A DNA stretch of 55,911 bases from Candidatus Sulfopaludibacter sp. SbA3 (GTDB taxonomy: Bacteria; Pseudomonadota; Alphaproteobacteria; Caulobacterales; Hyphomonadaceae): positions 1 to 55,911 of the forward strand of contig CAMDAC010000019.1 of NCBI GenBank assembly GCA_945888325.1. The letters run 5' to 3'. Below, one piece after another: positions 28,177 to 37,389 of the stretch. The stretch's first letter is position 1, and every line of letters starts with the position of its first letter. Both the position numbers and the translations under genes were made by a program. The notes below the pieces were generated by a model. It saw nothing but the letters and a program-made list of their open reading frames with translations. It was not told the origin of the DNA and did no database searches.

Positions 28177-28704
28177 TCACAGGGGAGGAATATAGGCAAT
28201 CTGGTCGAGCACCGGGTCGCCTTTGCCCGCGCGAAACGAAAAACGGAGCACTCCGGCGGTGCGGGACGCCTCGCAGATCACGGCGCCATCCCGGGCGCCC
28301 GACGGTACGGTGCAGGCCAGTTCCGGTATCGTTTGTGTCTCGCTTGTGCTCGAAATGCCGACCTGAAACTCGGTGCTTTCGCTAGCGCCGGGCACAATCG
28401 CGGCGATGCTGCCGACATAGCCCCGCGTCCAGTCCGGACGCACGACGAACCACGCCGTCGCCTCTCCCGGTGGGCGGACCAGGAAAGCGGGCACGTCCGC
28501 GTTCGGCGCGGCAAACACCTCCATCCCGGCAAAGGCCCGTTCGATGGCCGGCAGCGTGAAGGGCACATCCCCCTCGAAGCCGGCAATCCCGTCTGCGGTG
28601 ATGACGACACCTGCTGCTGGGACCGCCGGCTCGGCGCCGACCGGCGGGGCCTGCGTGCAGCACGCCGCCAGCAATGTACCGCCGAGGACGAGACCCATCC
28701 GCAT
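28177..28704 (-). CDS. Hypothetical lipoprotein
   Basis: 175 residues with a lipoprotein signal, MRMGLVLGGTLLAACC, lipidation Cys near 15. The mature domain starts GVVITADGIAGFEGDVPFTLPAIERAFAGMEV, continues with a beta-rich core and has two cysteines (ELACTVP and VICEAS) likely paired. I do not recognise a named family. It starts 4 bp after the stop of the thioredoxin-like gene, so the two are probably an operon. Confidence 0.72.
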   Translation of the reverse strand: MRMGLVLGGTLLAACCTQAPPVGAEPAVPAAGVVITADGIAGFEGDVPFTLPAIERAFAGMEVFAAPNADVPAFLVRPPGEATAWFVVRPDWTRGYVGSIAAIVPGASESTEFQVGISSTSETQTIPELACTVPSGARDGAVICEASRTAGVLRFSFRAGKGDPVLDQIAYIPPL

Positions 28705-28708
28705 GCGC

Positions 28709-29356
28709 TTACTCGATGTCGCCCGGCGCCGGGGCGAGCAGGTCGCGCACGGCCTTTCGGGTCTCCGCCACGTTCTTGATATAGGTCTTCACGGGCTGGT
28801 CCTTGTCGGCAGACAGGTCCGTCTGGAAGCTGCGTACAATGCCGTCCGGCGACACGAGCAGGTAGGACGGCGTCCAGTTAATCTTCAGCGCCTCCCGCAC
28901 GCTGCCATCCGTGTCGAGCACGACGGGCAATGTGTAGCCGGCAGATTCGAAATAGGCCTCGAGTGAGCCGAATTTGCCGAAGGGCATGTCACGGCTTTCG
29001 CTGCCGGGTGACGAGGGCACGTGGATCGAGATGAAGTCGAGATCCGGATCCTGCGCGATGGCGCGGTCGAGCGCGGCGGTGTAGGGGCCATCAGCGCGGG
29101 AGTCGCCGCACCAGACGCCCCAGACGGCGATCACCGTCCAGCGGTTCAAGGTCGCGGACTCAAACGTACCGCCGTCCGCCATCGGCGCCGTGAAGGCGGG
29201 CAGCTTTTGCCCGATCAGGGCATATTCGGTGGGGCGGCTTTCAGCCTCCGGTTCAGTTGCAGCAGCGAACGCTGTTGCGGCCTCCGGCGTTGCGGGGGCG
29301 TTGCTGCAGGCAGCAGTCAGGGCGAGGGCAGTCAGGGCGGCAAACAGATGTTTCAT
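28709..29356 (-). CDS. Thioredoxin-fold (AhpC/TSA or TlpA-like) lipoprotein with CxxS site
   Basis: 215 residues; lipoprotein signal MKHLFAALTALALTAAC. The thioredoxin-like domain has LPAFTAPMADGG near the start and the redox motif WGVWCGDSRAD. The resolving Cys of CxxC is replaced by Ser, so it may act as a peroxiredoxin-like or monothiol protein rather than a dithiol reductase (inference). VLDTDGSVREAL and YLLVSPDGIV follow as expected. ATG 29356 opens the signal peptide. Paired with the lipoprotein gene 4 bp downstream. Confidence 0.82.
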   Translation of the reverse strand: MKHLFAALTALALTAACSNAPATPEAATAFAAATEPEAESRPTEYALIGQKLPAFTAPMADGGTFESATLNRWTVIAVWGVWCGDSRADGPYTAALDRAIAQDPDLDFISIHVPSSPGSESRDMPFGKFGSLEAYFESAGYTLPVVLDTDGSVREALKINWTPSYLLVSPDGIVRSFQTDLSADKDQPVKTYIKNVAETRKAVRDLLAPAPGDIE

Positions 29357-29492
29357 CGCAGGGAGGGCTCCGGAGACAATGCCACCCCTGTTGCATGTTC
29401 CTGCGGCATGATGAAGGCACGCCCTTGCCGCGCAAAAGAAAAGGGCGGCCTCGCAGGCCGCCCTCTCCCTCAATCGCGCAAGCGATGATCGA

Positions 29493-30701
29493 TCAGTTGT
29501 AGAATTCGAACAGGCCGGCTGCGCCCATGCCGCCGCCGATGCACATGGTGACGACGCCCCACTTGGCTTTGCGGCGCTGGCCTTCGAGCAGGATGGAGCC
29601 GGTGCAGCGTGCGCCGGTCATGCCGAACGGGTGGCCGATCGAGATGGCGCCGCCGTTGACGTTGTATTTCGCTGGGTCAATGCCCAGACGGTCGCGCGAG
29701 TAGAGGCACTGCGAGGCGAAGGCTTCGTTCAGTTCCCAGAGGTCGATATCGCTGACTTTCAGGCCATGGCGCTCGAGCAGGCGCGGTACGGCGAAGACGG
29801 GGCCGATGCCCATTTCGTCCGGGTCGCAGCCGGCGACGTTGAAACCGGCGAAGCGGCCGAGCGGTTTGAGGCCGCGCTTGGCCGCTTCCTTGGCTTCCAT
29901 CACAACGACGGCAGCGGCGCCGTCCGACAGTTGCGAAGCGTTGCCTGCGGTGACGTACTTGCCTTCCTTGACGACCATGCCGCCCGAGAAGACCGGCTTG
30001 AGACCGGAGACCATTTCATAGGTCGTGCCGGGGCGGTTGCAGTCGTCCTTGTCGGCGACAACATCCTGGAAGGTTTCTTCCTTGGTGTCCTTGTTGATCA
30101 GTTTCATGCGGGTTTTTAGCGGCACGATTTCCTGCGCCATGTAACCCTTCTGCTGGAACTCGGCCGTGCGGCGCTGGCTCTCGACAGAATACTCGTCCTG
30201 GTACTCGCGGCTGACCTTGTAGCGGTCAGCAACGATCTCGGCGGTTTCGATCATCGTCATCCAGATGGCCGGCCAGGTCTTGGCAAGCTCCGGCTCGAAA
30301 TACTTGTGGCGGTTGGACTGGCCCGAGCCCTGGACGAGGCTGATGCTCTCCACGCCGCCGCCGACGGTAACCGCTGCGCCTTCGTTGATCACGGTGTGCG
30401 CCGCGTTGGCGATGGCCTGCAGGCCCGAGGAGCAGAAGCGGTTGATGGTGGCGCCCGACGTGGTCGACGGGCAACCGGCGGCGAGGGCGGCGTTGCGGGC
30501 CACGTTGTGGCCAGTGGCGCCTTCCGGCGAGGCGCAGCCGAGGAACACATCTTCAACAGCCGCCGCTTCGACGCCGGCGCGCTCGAGGGCGCCCTTGATG
30601 GCATGGCCTGCCATGGTGATCCCGTGGGTATCATTGAGGGCGCCGCGGCCCGCTTTGGTCAGGGCGGTACGGGCAGTAGAGACGATAACGGCTTCGCGCA
30701 T
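29493..30701 (-). CDS. Acetyl-CoA C-acyltransferase (thiolase)
   Basis: 402 residues. The acylated nucleophile is C90 in NRFCSSGLQAIA; the general-base His is in SIGHPFGMTGAR and the second catalytic Cys in CIGGGMGAAG near residue 388. It catalyses reversible thiolysis of 3-ketoacyl-CoA (FadA-type) or acetoacetyl-CoA (AtoB-type). Sequence features do not decide which. ATG 30701 follows a CCGGAGGAAG ribosome-binding site; the longer frame upstream is not homologous. No hydrogenase partner is adjacent. Confidence 0.92.
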   Translation of the reverse strand: MREAVIVSTARTALTKAGRGALNDTHGITMAGHAIKGALERAGVEAAAVEDVFLGCASPEGATGHNVARNAALAAGCPSTTSGATINRFCSSGLQAIANAAHTVINEGAAVTVGGGVESISLVQGSGQSNRHKYFEPELAKTWPAIWMTMIETAEIVADRYKVSREYQDEYSVESQRRTAEFQQKGYMAQEIVPLKTRMKLINKDTKEETFQDVVADKDDCNRPGTTYEMVSGLKPVFSGGMVVKEGKYVTAGNASQLSDGAAAVVVMEAKEAAKRGLKPLGRFAGFNVAGCDPDEMGIGPVFAVPRLLERHGLKVSDIDLWELNEAFASQCLYSRDRLGIDPAKYNVNGGAISIGHPFGMTGARCTGSILLEGQRRKAKWGVVTMCIGGGMGAAGLFEFYN

Positions 30702-30803
30702 GGCTTCCTCCGGAGTTGTTTGGCGTCGAGTTGCGGCGCACCGTAACGAGTGCAACCCGCCCGCGCCAGACTTCCCTTAACGTCAAGGGAGCCTTTCCCA
30801 TGA

Positions 30804-30836
30804 AAAAACCCGCCCGGCGGAACCGGGCGGGTTTCT
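30804..30836 (-). terminator. Intrinsic terminator of pckA
   Basis: Read on the minus strand: CCCGCCCGG, loop TTCCG, CCGGGCGGG, then six T. The 9-bp GC stem (30809-30817 with 30823-30831) and U-tract lie 28 bp after the pckA stop. Some T's also follow on the plus side, but no plus-strand gene ends here. Confidence 0.92.
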
Positions 30837-30859
30837 GTTTTCGCGTTTCTTCCGCGGTA

Positions 30860-32452
30860 TCAGGCGGTGATCTTGGCCTTCGGTGCAGCGGCCTTCACCG
30901 CGTCATCGACATACGCTTCGAACTTCTTGAAGTTCTCGACGAACATCTCGGCGAGCTTCGCGGCCTGCGCGTCATAGGCGGCCGGATCGGCCCAGGTCGA
31001 GCGCGGGTCGAGGATCTTGGAATCGACGCCCGGAACGGCCGTCGGAACCATGAAGCCGAAGGTCTCGTCCTTGCGGAACTGGACGGTGTTCAGCGAGCCA
31101 TCGAGCGCCGCGTTCAGCAGCGCGCGGGTGGCCTTGATCGGCATCCGGTTGCCCTGGCCATACGGGCCGCCCGTCCAACCGGTGGAGACCAGCCAGCAGT
31201 CGACATCATACTTGGCGATCAGGCGGCGCAGCAGATTTCCGTACTCGGACGGATGGCGCGGCATGAAGGGGCCGCCGAAGCAGGTGGAGAAGGTGGCCGA
31301 AGGCTCGGTCACGCCCTTTTCGGTGCCGGCGACGCGCGCCGTGTAGCCCGAGAGGAAGTGGTACATCGCCTGCGCCGGGGTCAGCTTCGCGATCGGCGGC
31401 ATGATGCCATAGGCGTCCGCCGTCAGCATGATCAGGTTTTTCGGCTGGCCGCAGCGGCCGGTGAGCGAGGCGTTTGGGATTGCCTCGATCGGATAGGCGC
31501 CGCGCGAGTTCTCGGCGAGCACTGCGGAGTCGAGGTCGAGTTCGCGCGTGAGGGGATCCATCACAACGTTCTCGAGGACGGTGCCCCATTGTTTCGTGGT
31601 CGCGTAGATTTCAGGCTCAGCTTCGGCCGACAGCTTGATCATCTTCGCGTAGCAGCCGCCTTCGAAGTTGAAGAGGCCGTTCTCGGACCAGCCATGCTCG
31701 TCATCGCCGATCAGCGTGCGCGAGGCATCCGCCGAAAGGGTTGTCTTGCCGGTGCCGGAGAGGCCGAAGAAGATGGCGGCGTCGTCCTTGTCGGACGTGT
31801 TGACCGAGCAGTGCATCGGCATCACGCCCTGGCCGGGCAGCAGGTAGTTGAGAATCGTGAAGACCGACTTCTTCGTTTCGCCGGCATAAGAGGTGCCGCC
31901 GATGAGGATGACGCGTTTGGAGAAATTGACGGCAATCACCGTCTCGGAGCGCGTGCCGTGCTTGGCCGGATCAGCGCGGAAGCTCGGGCAGTTGATAATG
32001 GTAAAATCGGTGCGGAAGGATTTCAATTCGTCCGTAGTCGGAAGACGCAGCAGGTGGCGAATGAACAGCGAGTGCCAGGCGTATTCGGTGACAACGGTCA
32101 CGGGCACGCGGTAGTCAAGGTCGGCGCCGCCGAACAGGTCCTGCGAGTACATGTCCTGGTTGGCGATGTGCGCTTTGAAGTCCGCCCACAGAGCATCGAA
32201 ATGCGCGGGCGTCATTGGGGCGTTGTTGTCCCACCAGACGGTGTTCTCGGTCAGCTCGTCGCGCACCGTAAACTTGTCCTTGGCGGAGCGGCCGGTGTGC
32301 TGCCCGGTCTCGACGACCAGCGCGCCACCCTTTGCGACGCGCGCTTCGCCAGCGGCGACGGCGGTCTCGTAAAGACGGGCTTCATTCCAGTTCTTGCGCA
32401 CCGATTTCGGACGCACGCCGAGCTCGGAAAGGATTGCTACTGTGTCGCTCAT
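30860..32452 (-). CDS. pckA: Phosphoenolpyruvate carboxykinase (ATP)
   Basis: 530 residues. It converts oxaloacetate and ATP to PEP, CO2 and ADP, the entry to gluconeogenesis. The kinase-1a loop [11 protein letters not shown] (near 240), the GGTSYAGE segment, metal-site GDDEHGW and NFEGGCYAK are all present. I chose ATG 32452, preceded by GAGGGTGATA; GTG 32458 is two codons earlier. Its own terminator follows. With thiolase and amino-acid catabolic genes nearby it fits growth on non-sugar carbon (inference). Confidence 0.97.
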   Translation of the reverse strand: MSDTVAILSELGVRPKSVRKNWNEARLYETAVAAGEARVAKGGALVVETGQHTGRSAKDKFTVRDELTENTVWWDNNAPMTPAHFDALWADFKAHIANQDMYSQDLFGGADLDYRVPVTVVTEYAWHSLFIRHLLRLPTTDELKSFRTDFTIINCPSFRADPAKHGTRSETVIAVNFSKRVILIGGTSYAGETKKSVFTILNYLLPGQGVMPMHCSVNTSDKDDAAIFFGLSGTGKTTLSADASRTLIGDDEHGWSENGLFNFEGGCYAKMIKLSAEAEPEIYATTKQWGTVLENVVMDPLTRELDLDSAVLAENSRGAYPIEAIPNASLTGRCGQPKNLIMLTADAYGIMPPIAKLTPAQAMYHFLSGYTARVAGTEKGVTEPSATFSTCFGGPFMPRHPSEYGNLLRRLIAKYDVDCWLVSTGWTGGPYGQGNRMPIKATRALLNAALDGSLNTVQFRKDETFGFMVPTAVPGVDSKILDPRSTWADPAAYDAQAAKLAEMFVENFKKFEAYVDDAVKAAAPKAKITA

Positions 32453-32633
32453 TATCACCCTCGTAATCGCGATTCTGTCGGGCCGCCCCCGGCCTCAAGA
32501 CCATGTGCCATTAGCGCCTGACGGGCGAATTTTGCAACATCCGTGCCGCTGAGGAGAGAGTATATCTCCGCGTTACTTGTGTAGCGGAAATGCAGACAAA
32601 CGAATGTCCGACGTTGTCAAATACAGGGCTGCG

Positions 32634-33053
32634 TCATTGTGCGCTGCACTCTGTGCCGATCGCGGACAGATAGCTTAACGCGGCCGTCGTCAGCGGCGAT
32701 GGCAAGGCGCCGGGGTCGAACCAGCCCCAGCCGCCGTGCTTCTCGGGCTCCAGGATTTTCGGCTCGCCGGAGGTGATGCGGGCTTCATAGACCGGTGCGA
32801 TCCAATGCCGGCCGTCCCCCTTGTCGATCGTCTCGGCGATGCAGGCCAGCCCCAGGATCTCGATCTCGATTCCCAGCTCTTCGGCAATCTCGCGGCGGGC
32901 GGTAACCATCGCCGGTTCGCCGAAATCGATCTTGCCGCCGGGCAGGCCCCAGGCGCCCGCTTCCGGCTCGCGCAAGCGCTGGATCAGCAGCAGGCGACCG
33001 GTGACATCGCGAATCGCCGCGCCGCACCCCGCTTCGGGTTTCTGCGCACTCAT
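32634..33053 (-). CDS. NUDIX hydrolase (MutT-like)
   Basis: 139 residues. The Nudix box runs from GGKIDFGE to REIAEELGI (about residues 38-61) with its catalytic glutamates (REIAEE) intact. The flanking AWGLPGG and a late WGWFDPGALP are typical of MutT/ADP-ribose or NTP-clearing members. ATG 33053 overlaps the dehalogenase TGA (ATGA), showing translational coupling. Substrate not determined. Confidence 0.92.
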   Translation of the reverse strand: MSAQKPEAGCGAAIRDVTGRLLLIQRLREPEAGAWGLPGGKIDFGEPAMVTARREIAEELGIEIEILGLACIAETIDKGDGRHWIAPVYEARITSGEPKILEPEKHGGWGWFDPGALPSPLTTAALSYLSAIGTECSAQ

Positions 33054-33952
33054 ATGTCGCCGAAGGCCTTCAACGCCGCCGGCGCGATGATGTCGCCCCA
33101 TTCCTGGACGAAGTGGCCGCCGTCCGGAATGACCAAGGCTTCGGGGCAGCCCTTTATCTGTTGCCGGAGCAGTTCCATCACGGGCGGCCCGAGAACCGGA
33201 TCAGCCGCGCCCACAGCCATGAAGGATTGTCCCTGCCAGTCAGTGCGCCACCAGGCGGCTGCCCGGCGCGAGATGTCCACACCTTCCATGTCGGGCTTGA
33301 CCATGACGAGCTGCGGAAAACGCCGGACACCGGCTTTGTAGGAAATGTCCGGGTACGGCGCACTGTAGGCGGCGGCTTCGGCGTCTGACAGATTCGGACT
33401 CGCCCGCTTCATCAGGGCGGCAACATCCATGTCCGGCTGGCTGGCCGCAAAGGCCTTCCACGCATCGAAACCGGGACCCGGAGAGGCGCCCACGGCCAGC
33501 GTGGTGTTCATCACGATCAGCCGGGAGAACCGCTCCGGCATGTCCACCGGCAGGGTCAGCCCGAGCAGGCCGCCCCAGTCCTGGACCACCAGCGTGATGT
33601 TGGTCAGATCCAGGTGGCGGATCAGCGCCAGCATCATGTTGCGATGGAAATTGAAGGTGTAGGCGGCGTCCTCCGCCGGCTTGTCGGAGCGCCCGAAGCC
33701 GAGCCAGTCCGGGGCGATGACCCGGGCCCCGCTGGCCACGAAAGCCGGGATCATCTTGCGGTAGAGATAGCTCCAGCTGGGCTGCCCATGCAGGCAGAGG
33801 AACGTCCGGGCGGCCTCTTTCGCGCCTTCGTCGATGTAGTGGACCCGCAGGCCTTCGTAGCCGGCCAGGGTGTCAACATAGTGGGGCGCGAAAGCGTAGC
33901 CGGGCAGGTTGGCGAACCGCTCATCCGGTGTGCGTTGGACGTCTGCCATCAT
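33050..33952 (-). CDS. dhmA: Haloalkane dehalogenase, DhlA/DhmA type
   Basis: 300 residues, alpha/beta hydrolase. The nucleophile D125 with halide-binding W126 lies in VVQDWGG, the cap-domain second Trp is W165 in FDAWKA, the acid is D251 in AADPVLGP and the base H280 in GGHFVQEW. The oxyanion-hole motif is HGQPSWSYLYRK. The whole layout follows Xanthobacter DhlA (subfamily I) but with a shorter cap, as in DhmA. It would hydrolyse a terminal C-halogen bond to an alcohol. ATG 33952 follows a G-run; 33949 is equally possible. First gene of a two-gene operon with the NUDIX gene. Confidence 0.88.
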   Translation of the reverse strand: MMADVQRTPDERFANLPGYAFAPHYVDTLAGYEGLRVHYIDEGAKEAARTFLCLHGQPSWSYLYRKMIPAFVASGARVIAPDWLGFGRSDKPAEDAAYTFNFHRNMMLALIRHLDLTNITLVVQDWGGLLGLTLPVDMPERFSRLIVMNTTLAVGASPGPGFDAWKAFAASQPDMDVAALMKRASPNLSDAEAAAYSAPYPDISYKAGVRRFPQLVMVKPDMEGVDISRRAAAWWRTDWQGQSFMAVGAADPVLGPPVMELLRQQIKGCPEALVIPDGGHFVQEWGDIIAPAALKAFGDI

Positions 33953-34020
33953 TGTTGACCCCCCCAGAGCCGTTGATGCGGCTGCCCTCTATTTGGTGCA
34001 CCATAACCAAAGCGGCTGAA

Positions 34021-34060
34021 ACAAAAAAGGCCGCCAAGGCGATACCCTGGCGGCCCGAGG
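34021..34060 (-). terminator. Intrinsic terminator after the CC_3452-family gene
   Basis: On the minus strand GGCCGCCA (paired 34048-34055) and TGGCGGCC (34029-34036) form a strong stem with an additional inner GG/CC pair, followed by six T. It lies 30 bp after the stop at 34085. Confidence 0.92.
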
Positions 34061-34084
34061 AGAGGCTTGGAGAGAGCTGGAAGC

Positions 34085-34384
34085 TTACTTCTTGGCCGAA
34101 GCGTTGCACTCGGCGAGTTGTTCGGCCGTCAGCTCGGATTTCGTGTTGCGAAGGGCGGCGAGTTCGCCGACTTCTTTTGCGATCTTCTTGCAGATGCGCA
34201 CGGTCGGCGCCTTGCGGTCGAGTTCGGCGGTGCAGGTCGTGCCTTCGCAGGACCAGACGACGCTTTCAGCGACGATGCGTTTTTCCGAAACCGGGTTCAC
34301 GGTCTCGAAGGAGTACGAGCTGCTGGCGAAAGCCGGGGCGGCGATGGCTGCGAAAGCGGCGGCAGCGAGGATAGAACGGAGCAT
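34085..34384 (-). CDS. CC_3452 family small exported protein
   Basis: 99 residues with signal peptide MLRSILAAAAFAAIAAPAFA. The mature part has paired cysteines in VVWSCEGTTCTAEL and later RICKKIAKEVG and LAECNAS, with the general pattern of the CC_3452 family known from Caulobacter and relatives. It is periplasmic and of unknown function. ATG 34384 is chosen because it opens the signal peptide; the frame extends upstream without meaning. A strong terminator follows. Confidence 0.82.
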   Translation of the reverse strand: MLRSILAAAAFAAIAAPAFASSSYSFETVNPVSEKRIVAESVVWSCEGTTCTAELDRKAPTVRICKKIAKEVGELAALRNTKSELTAEQLAECNASAKK

Positions 34385-34626
34385 GGGAGGGTGCCTTTTC
34401 GTTCGGGGTTGAAGATGCATTCGGTGGTCAGGCACTCGGCCTGAATAGATGAGTAAAGAATGCTGAATAATACGTCAAGCGTTCAGAGCACTCAATTCAG
34501 AATTATTGGAGAACGGTTCGTTCCATATGTTGCAGCGCAGCATACCGCTTGCCGTGGCGGCACAAATTGCCGCCTCGCCCGGCAGGCGTATGGTGAACCC
34601 ATAGCCGCGACGCATGGGAGAGAAAC

Positions 34627-35967
34627 ATGGACTTCAATATTCCAAAGGACATCGCCGACTATCTGGTCGTGCTCGATAAATTCATCGACGACGAGATCAA
34701 GCCGCTTCAGGCGCAGGACGACAACGAACGCTTCTTCGACCACCGCCGCGAATGGGCCCGCACCGATTTCGACAATGAAGGCCTGCCGCGCCCGGAATGG
34801 GAAGCACTGCTGCGCGAAGCCAAGAAGCGCGCCGACAAGGCTGGCCACCTGCGCTACGCCTTGCCGAAGGAGTTCGGCGGCCAGGACGGCTCAAACCTCG
34901 GCATGGCGATCATCCGCGAGCACTTTGCCAAGCAGGGCCTTGGCCTGCACAATGACCTGCAAAACGAACACTCGGTCGTCGGCAACTTCCCGCAGATCCT
35001 GATGCTGCGGGACTTCGCCCGCCCCGACCAGAAACACCTCGCCACTGCCGCGCTGGAAGGCAAGTTCATCGCCTGCTTCGGCCTCACCGAGCCGCACCAT
35101 GGCTCCGACGCCACCCACATGGAAACCCGCGCGGTGCGCACCAAGAAGGATGGCAAGGACGGCTGGCTGATCAATGGCGAGAAGATGTGGATCACCGGCA
35201 TGCATGTCGCGACCCACATCATGCTGTTCTGCCGCACCAGCGGAAAAGACGGTGACGCGAAGGGCATCACCTGCCTGATCATCCCGGCGCGCGATCCCGG
35301 CGTGATCATCGAAGAATACATGTGGACCTTCAACATGCCGACGGACCACCCGCGCCTCACCATCAAGGATGTCTGGGTGCCGGAAGATGCCGTGTTCGGC
35401 CCGCCGGAAGGCGGCCTAGCGCTGGCCCAGCACTTCGTCCACGAAAACCGCATCCGCCAGGCGGCCTCCTCCTGCGGCGCGGCGATCTACTGCATCAACG
35501 AGAGCGTGAAGTACGCCAACGAGCGCAAGCCCTTCGGCAAGCCGCTCTCCACCAACCAGGCGATCCAGTTCCCGCTGGTGGAACTCGCCACGCAGGCCGA
35601 GATGCTCCGCCTGCTGATCTTCAAGACGGCCTGGGAAATGGACCAGATGTCAAAGCCGGAAGTGGCGATCCGCCTCTCCGACAAGGTCTCGATGTGCAAC
35701 TATTACGCAAACCGCCTCGTCTGCGAAGCGGCCGACCGCGCCATGCAGGTGCATGGCGGCATCGGCTATTCCCGCCACAAGCCGTTCGAGCACATCTACC
35801 GCCACCACCGCCGCTACCGCATCACCGAAGGCTCCGAGGAGATCCAGATCCGGAAAGTGGCCGGCCACCTCTTCGGCTTCATGGGCCCGAACAAGCACGG
35901 CCAGCCCAAAGGCGAAACCGGCAAGGACGGCAAGAGCACCGAGCCGACGGACTTTGCGGTTCGATAG
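34627..35967 (+). CDS. Acyl-CoA dehydrogenase family protein
   Basis: 446 residues, FAD-dependent alpha,beta-dehydrogenation of an acyl-CoA. FAD-binding segments are CFGLTEPHHGSDATHM and GEKMWITG; the C-terminal helical part has RKPFGKPLSTNQAIQF, QVHGGIGYSRHKP and YRITEGSEEIQIRKVAGH, where the first Glu of TEGSEE is the usual catalytic-base region. The length is larger than short-chain enzymes, with an N-terminal FIDDEIKPLQAQDD segment seen in a subgroup often linked to aryl or branched substrates. Substrate unknown. GGGAGAG ribosome-binding site upstream. Confidence 0.92.
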   Translation: MDFNIPKDIADYLVVLDKFIDDEIKPLQAQDDNERFFDHRREWARTDFDNEGLPRPEWEALLREAKKRADKAGHLRYALPKEFGGQDGSNLGMAIIREHFAKQGLGLHNDLQNEHSVVGNFPQILMLRDFARPDQKHLATAALEGKFIACFGLTEPHHGSDATHMETRAVRTKKDGKDGWLINGEKMWITGMHVATHIMLFCRTSGKDGDAKGITCLIIPARDPGVIIEEYMWTFNMPTDHPRLTIKDVWVPEDAVFGPPEGGLALAQHFVHENRIRQAASSCGAAIYCINESVKYANERKPFGKPLSTNQAIQFPLVELATQAEMLRLLIFKTAWEMDQMSKPEVAIRLSDKVSMCNYYANRLVCEAADRAMQVHGGIGYSRHKPFEHIYRHHRRYRITEGSEEIQIRKVAGHLFGFMGPNKHGQPKGETGKDGKSTEPTDFAVR

Positions 35968-35994
35968 TTCGAGTCAAATGAATTGAAGAAGATT

Positions 35995-36020
35995 CCGGGC
36001 CGTCGCGCCCGGCATTTTTT
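35995..36020 (+). terminator. Intrinsic terminator after the acyl-CoA dehydrogenase gene
   Basis: CCGGGC-CGTCGC-GCCCGG followed by CATTTTTT. It lies between convergent genes, 28 bp after the acyl-CoA dehydrogenase stop and just beyond the stop of the beta-eliminating lyase. Confidence 0.88.
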
Positions 36021-36022
36021 GC

Positions 36023-37387
36023 CTAAAGCTTCGCAAACTCCGCCGTGAAGTGGCGCATCATCGGCGGTTCCTTCACGATCCGCATCCCGCGCAGCGTGTC
36101 TTTCGACGCCGCCACTTCTTCCAGCACTTCGACCACATAGTCCGCATGGCTCTGCGTGTAGACGCGGCGGGGCATGGCGAGGCGGACGAGGTCCATGGCG
36201 CCGGGCGCTTCGGTGCCGTCCGGCTTTCGGCCGAACATCACGGTGCCGATCTCGCAGGCGCGGATGCCGCCCGCTTCATACATCGCGCAGGTCAGCGCCT
36301 GACCGGGATATTGCAGCGGCGGAATGTGCGGCAGGAAGGCGCGCGCATCGATGAACACGGCATGCCCGCCCGCAGGCTTGACCACCGGAATGCCCATCGC
36401 GTCGAGGCGCTCGGCAATGTAGGAATTACTCCGTACACGGTAGCGCAAGTAGTCCTCGTCGATGATTTCCTTCAGGCCCTGCGCAATCGCGTCAAGGTCG
36501 CGCCCTGCCAGGCCGCCATAGGTCGGGAAGCCTTCGGTCTGGATCAGCAGCGTGCGAGCCCGCTCGGCGAGGGCGTCATCGTTGAGCGCCAGCCAGCCGC
36601 CAATGTTGGCGAACGCATCCTTCTTCGCGCTCATCGTCATGCCGTCGGCGACGGCAAAGCAATCGCGCACAATGTCCTTGATCGGACGGTCCGTCTGGCC
36701 TTCCTCGCGCAGCTTGATGAACCAGGCATTCTCCGCAAACCGGCAGCCGTCAATATAGAAGGGCTTGCCATGCGCCTTGGCCAGCGCCGCGGCGCCGCGG
36801 ATGTTGGCGAGGCTCACCGGCTGGCCGCCGCCGGCATTGTTGGTGATCGTCATCATCACCGCCGGGATCTGCCCGCCATTCTCGCGCAGCACGCGCTCCA
36901 GCGCAGCGAGATCCATGTTGCCCTTGAAGGGATGGTCGAGCGAGGGCACGCGGCCTTCCGCAATCGGAATATCCAGCGCCTCGGCGCCCATCGCCTCGAT
37001 ATTGCCGCGCGTCGTGTCGAAATGGGTGTTGGACGGGATCAGGTCGCCCTTCTTGGCGATCAGCGAGAACAGCAGGTGCTCCGCTGCCCGGCCCTGGTGG
37101 GCGGGAATGATGTGCCGGAAGTCCATCAGGTCCTTCACCGCCGCCTCGAAGCGGTAGAAGCTCGGCGCGCCGGCATAGCTCTCGTCCCCGGTCATCACCG
37201 CGCCCCACTGCGCCGCGCTCATCGCCGACGTGCCGCTATCGGTCAAAAGGTCGATGATCACATCGTCCGAATACAGCTTGAACAAATTGTAACCCGCCGC
37301 CTTCAGCAGGCGTTCGCGCTCCTCGCGCGTGGTCATCCGGATCGGCTCGACGGACTTGATGCGGAACGGTTCAATGATGGTCTTCAT
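36023..37387 (-). CDS. tnaA: Tryptophanase-type beta-eliminating lyase
   Basis: 454 residues, PLP type I fold. The PLP lysine is K256 in MSAKKDAF; other family marks are EPFRIKSVEPI, IDLLTDSGT, HQGRAAEH, TNNAGGGQPVSLAN, EGFPTYGGLAGRD and GGHAVFIDAR. Tryptophanase and tyrosine phenol-lyase are close relatives. Where tyrosine phenol-lyase has an Arg in its GVRSMERG segment, this protein has GIRACEIG, as tryptophanase does, so I favour tryptophanase; beta-elimination of Ser or Cys derivatives is also possible. The 5' leader is long and structured (see next entry). Confidence 0.85.
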   Translation of the reverse strand: MKTIIEPFRIKSVEPIRMTTREERERLLKAAGYNLFKLYSDDVIIDLLTDSGTSAMSAAQWGAVMTGDESYAGAPSFYRFEAAVKDLMDFRHIIPAHQGRAAEHLLFSLIAKKGDLIPSNTHFDTTRGNIEAMGAEALDIPIAEGRVPSLDHPFKGNMDLAALERVLRENGGQIPAVMMTITNNAGGGQPVSLANIRGAAALAKAHGKPFYIDGCRFAENAWFIKLREEGQTDRPIKDIVRDCFAVADGMTMSAKKDAFANIGGWLALNDDALAERARTLLIQTEGFPTYGGLAGRDLDAIAQGLKEIIDEDYLRYRVRSNSYIAERLDAMGIPVVKPAGGHAVFIDARAFLPHIPPLQYPGQALTCAMYEAGGIRACEIGTVMFGRKPDGTEAPGAMDLVRLAMPRRVYTQSHADYVVEVLEEVAASKDTLRGMRIVKEPPMMRHFTAEFAKL

Positions 37388-37389
37388 GG

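Noticed and set aside
30716..32521. A 601-codon plus-strand frame opposite pckA
   Set aside because: Antisense shadow of pckA. It also spans the pckA terminator, and its translation has no recognisable domain.
36023..37387. Tyrosine phenol-lyase instead of tryptophanase
   Set aside because: The segment GIRACEIG lacks the arginine of the phenol-lyase GVRSMERG motif, and TNNAGGGQPVSLAN and FAENAWFI follow tryptophanase. The substrate still needs testing.
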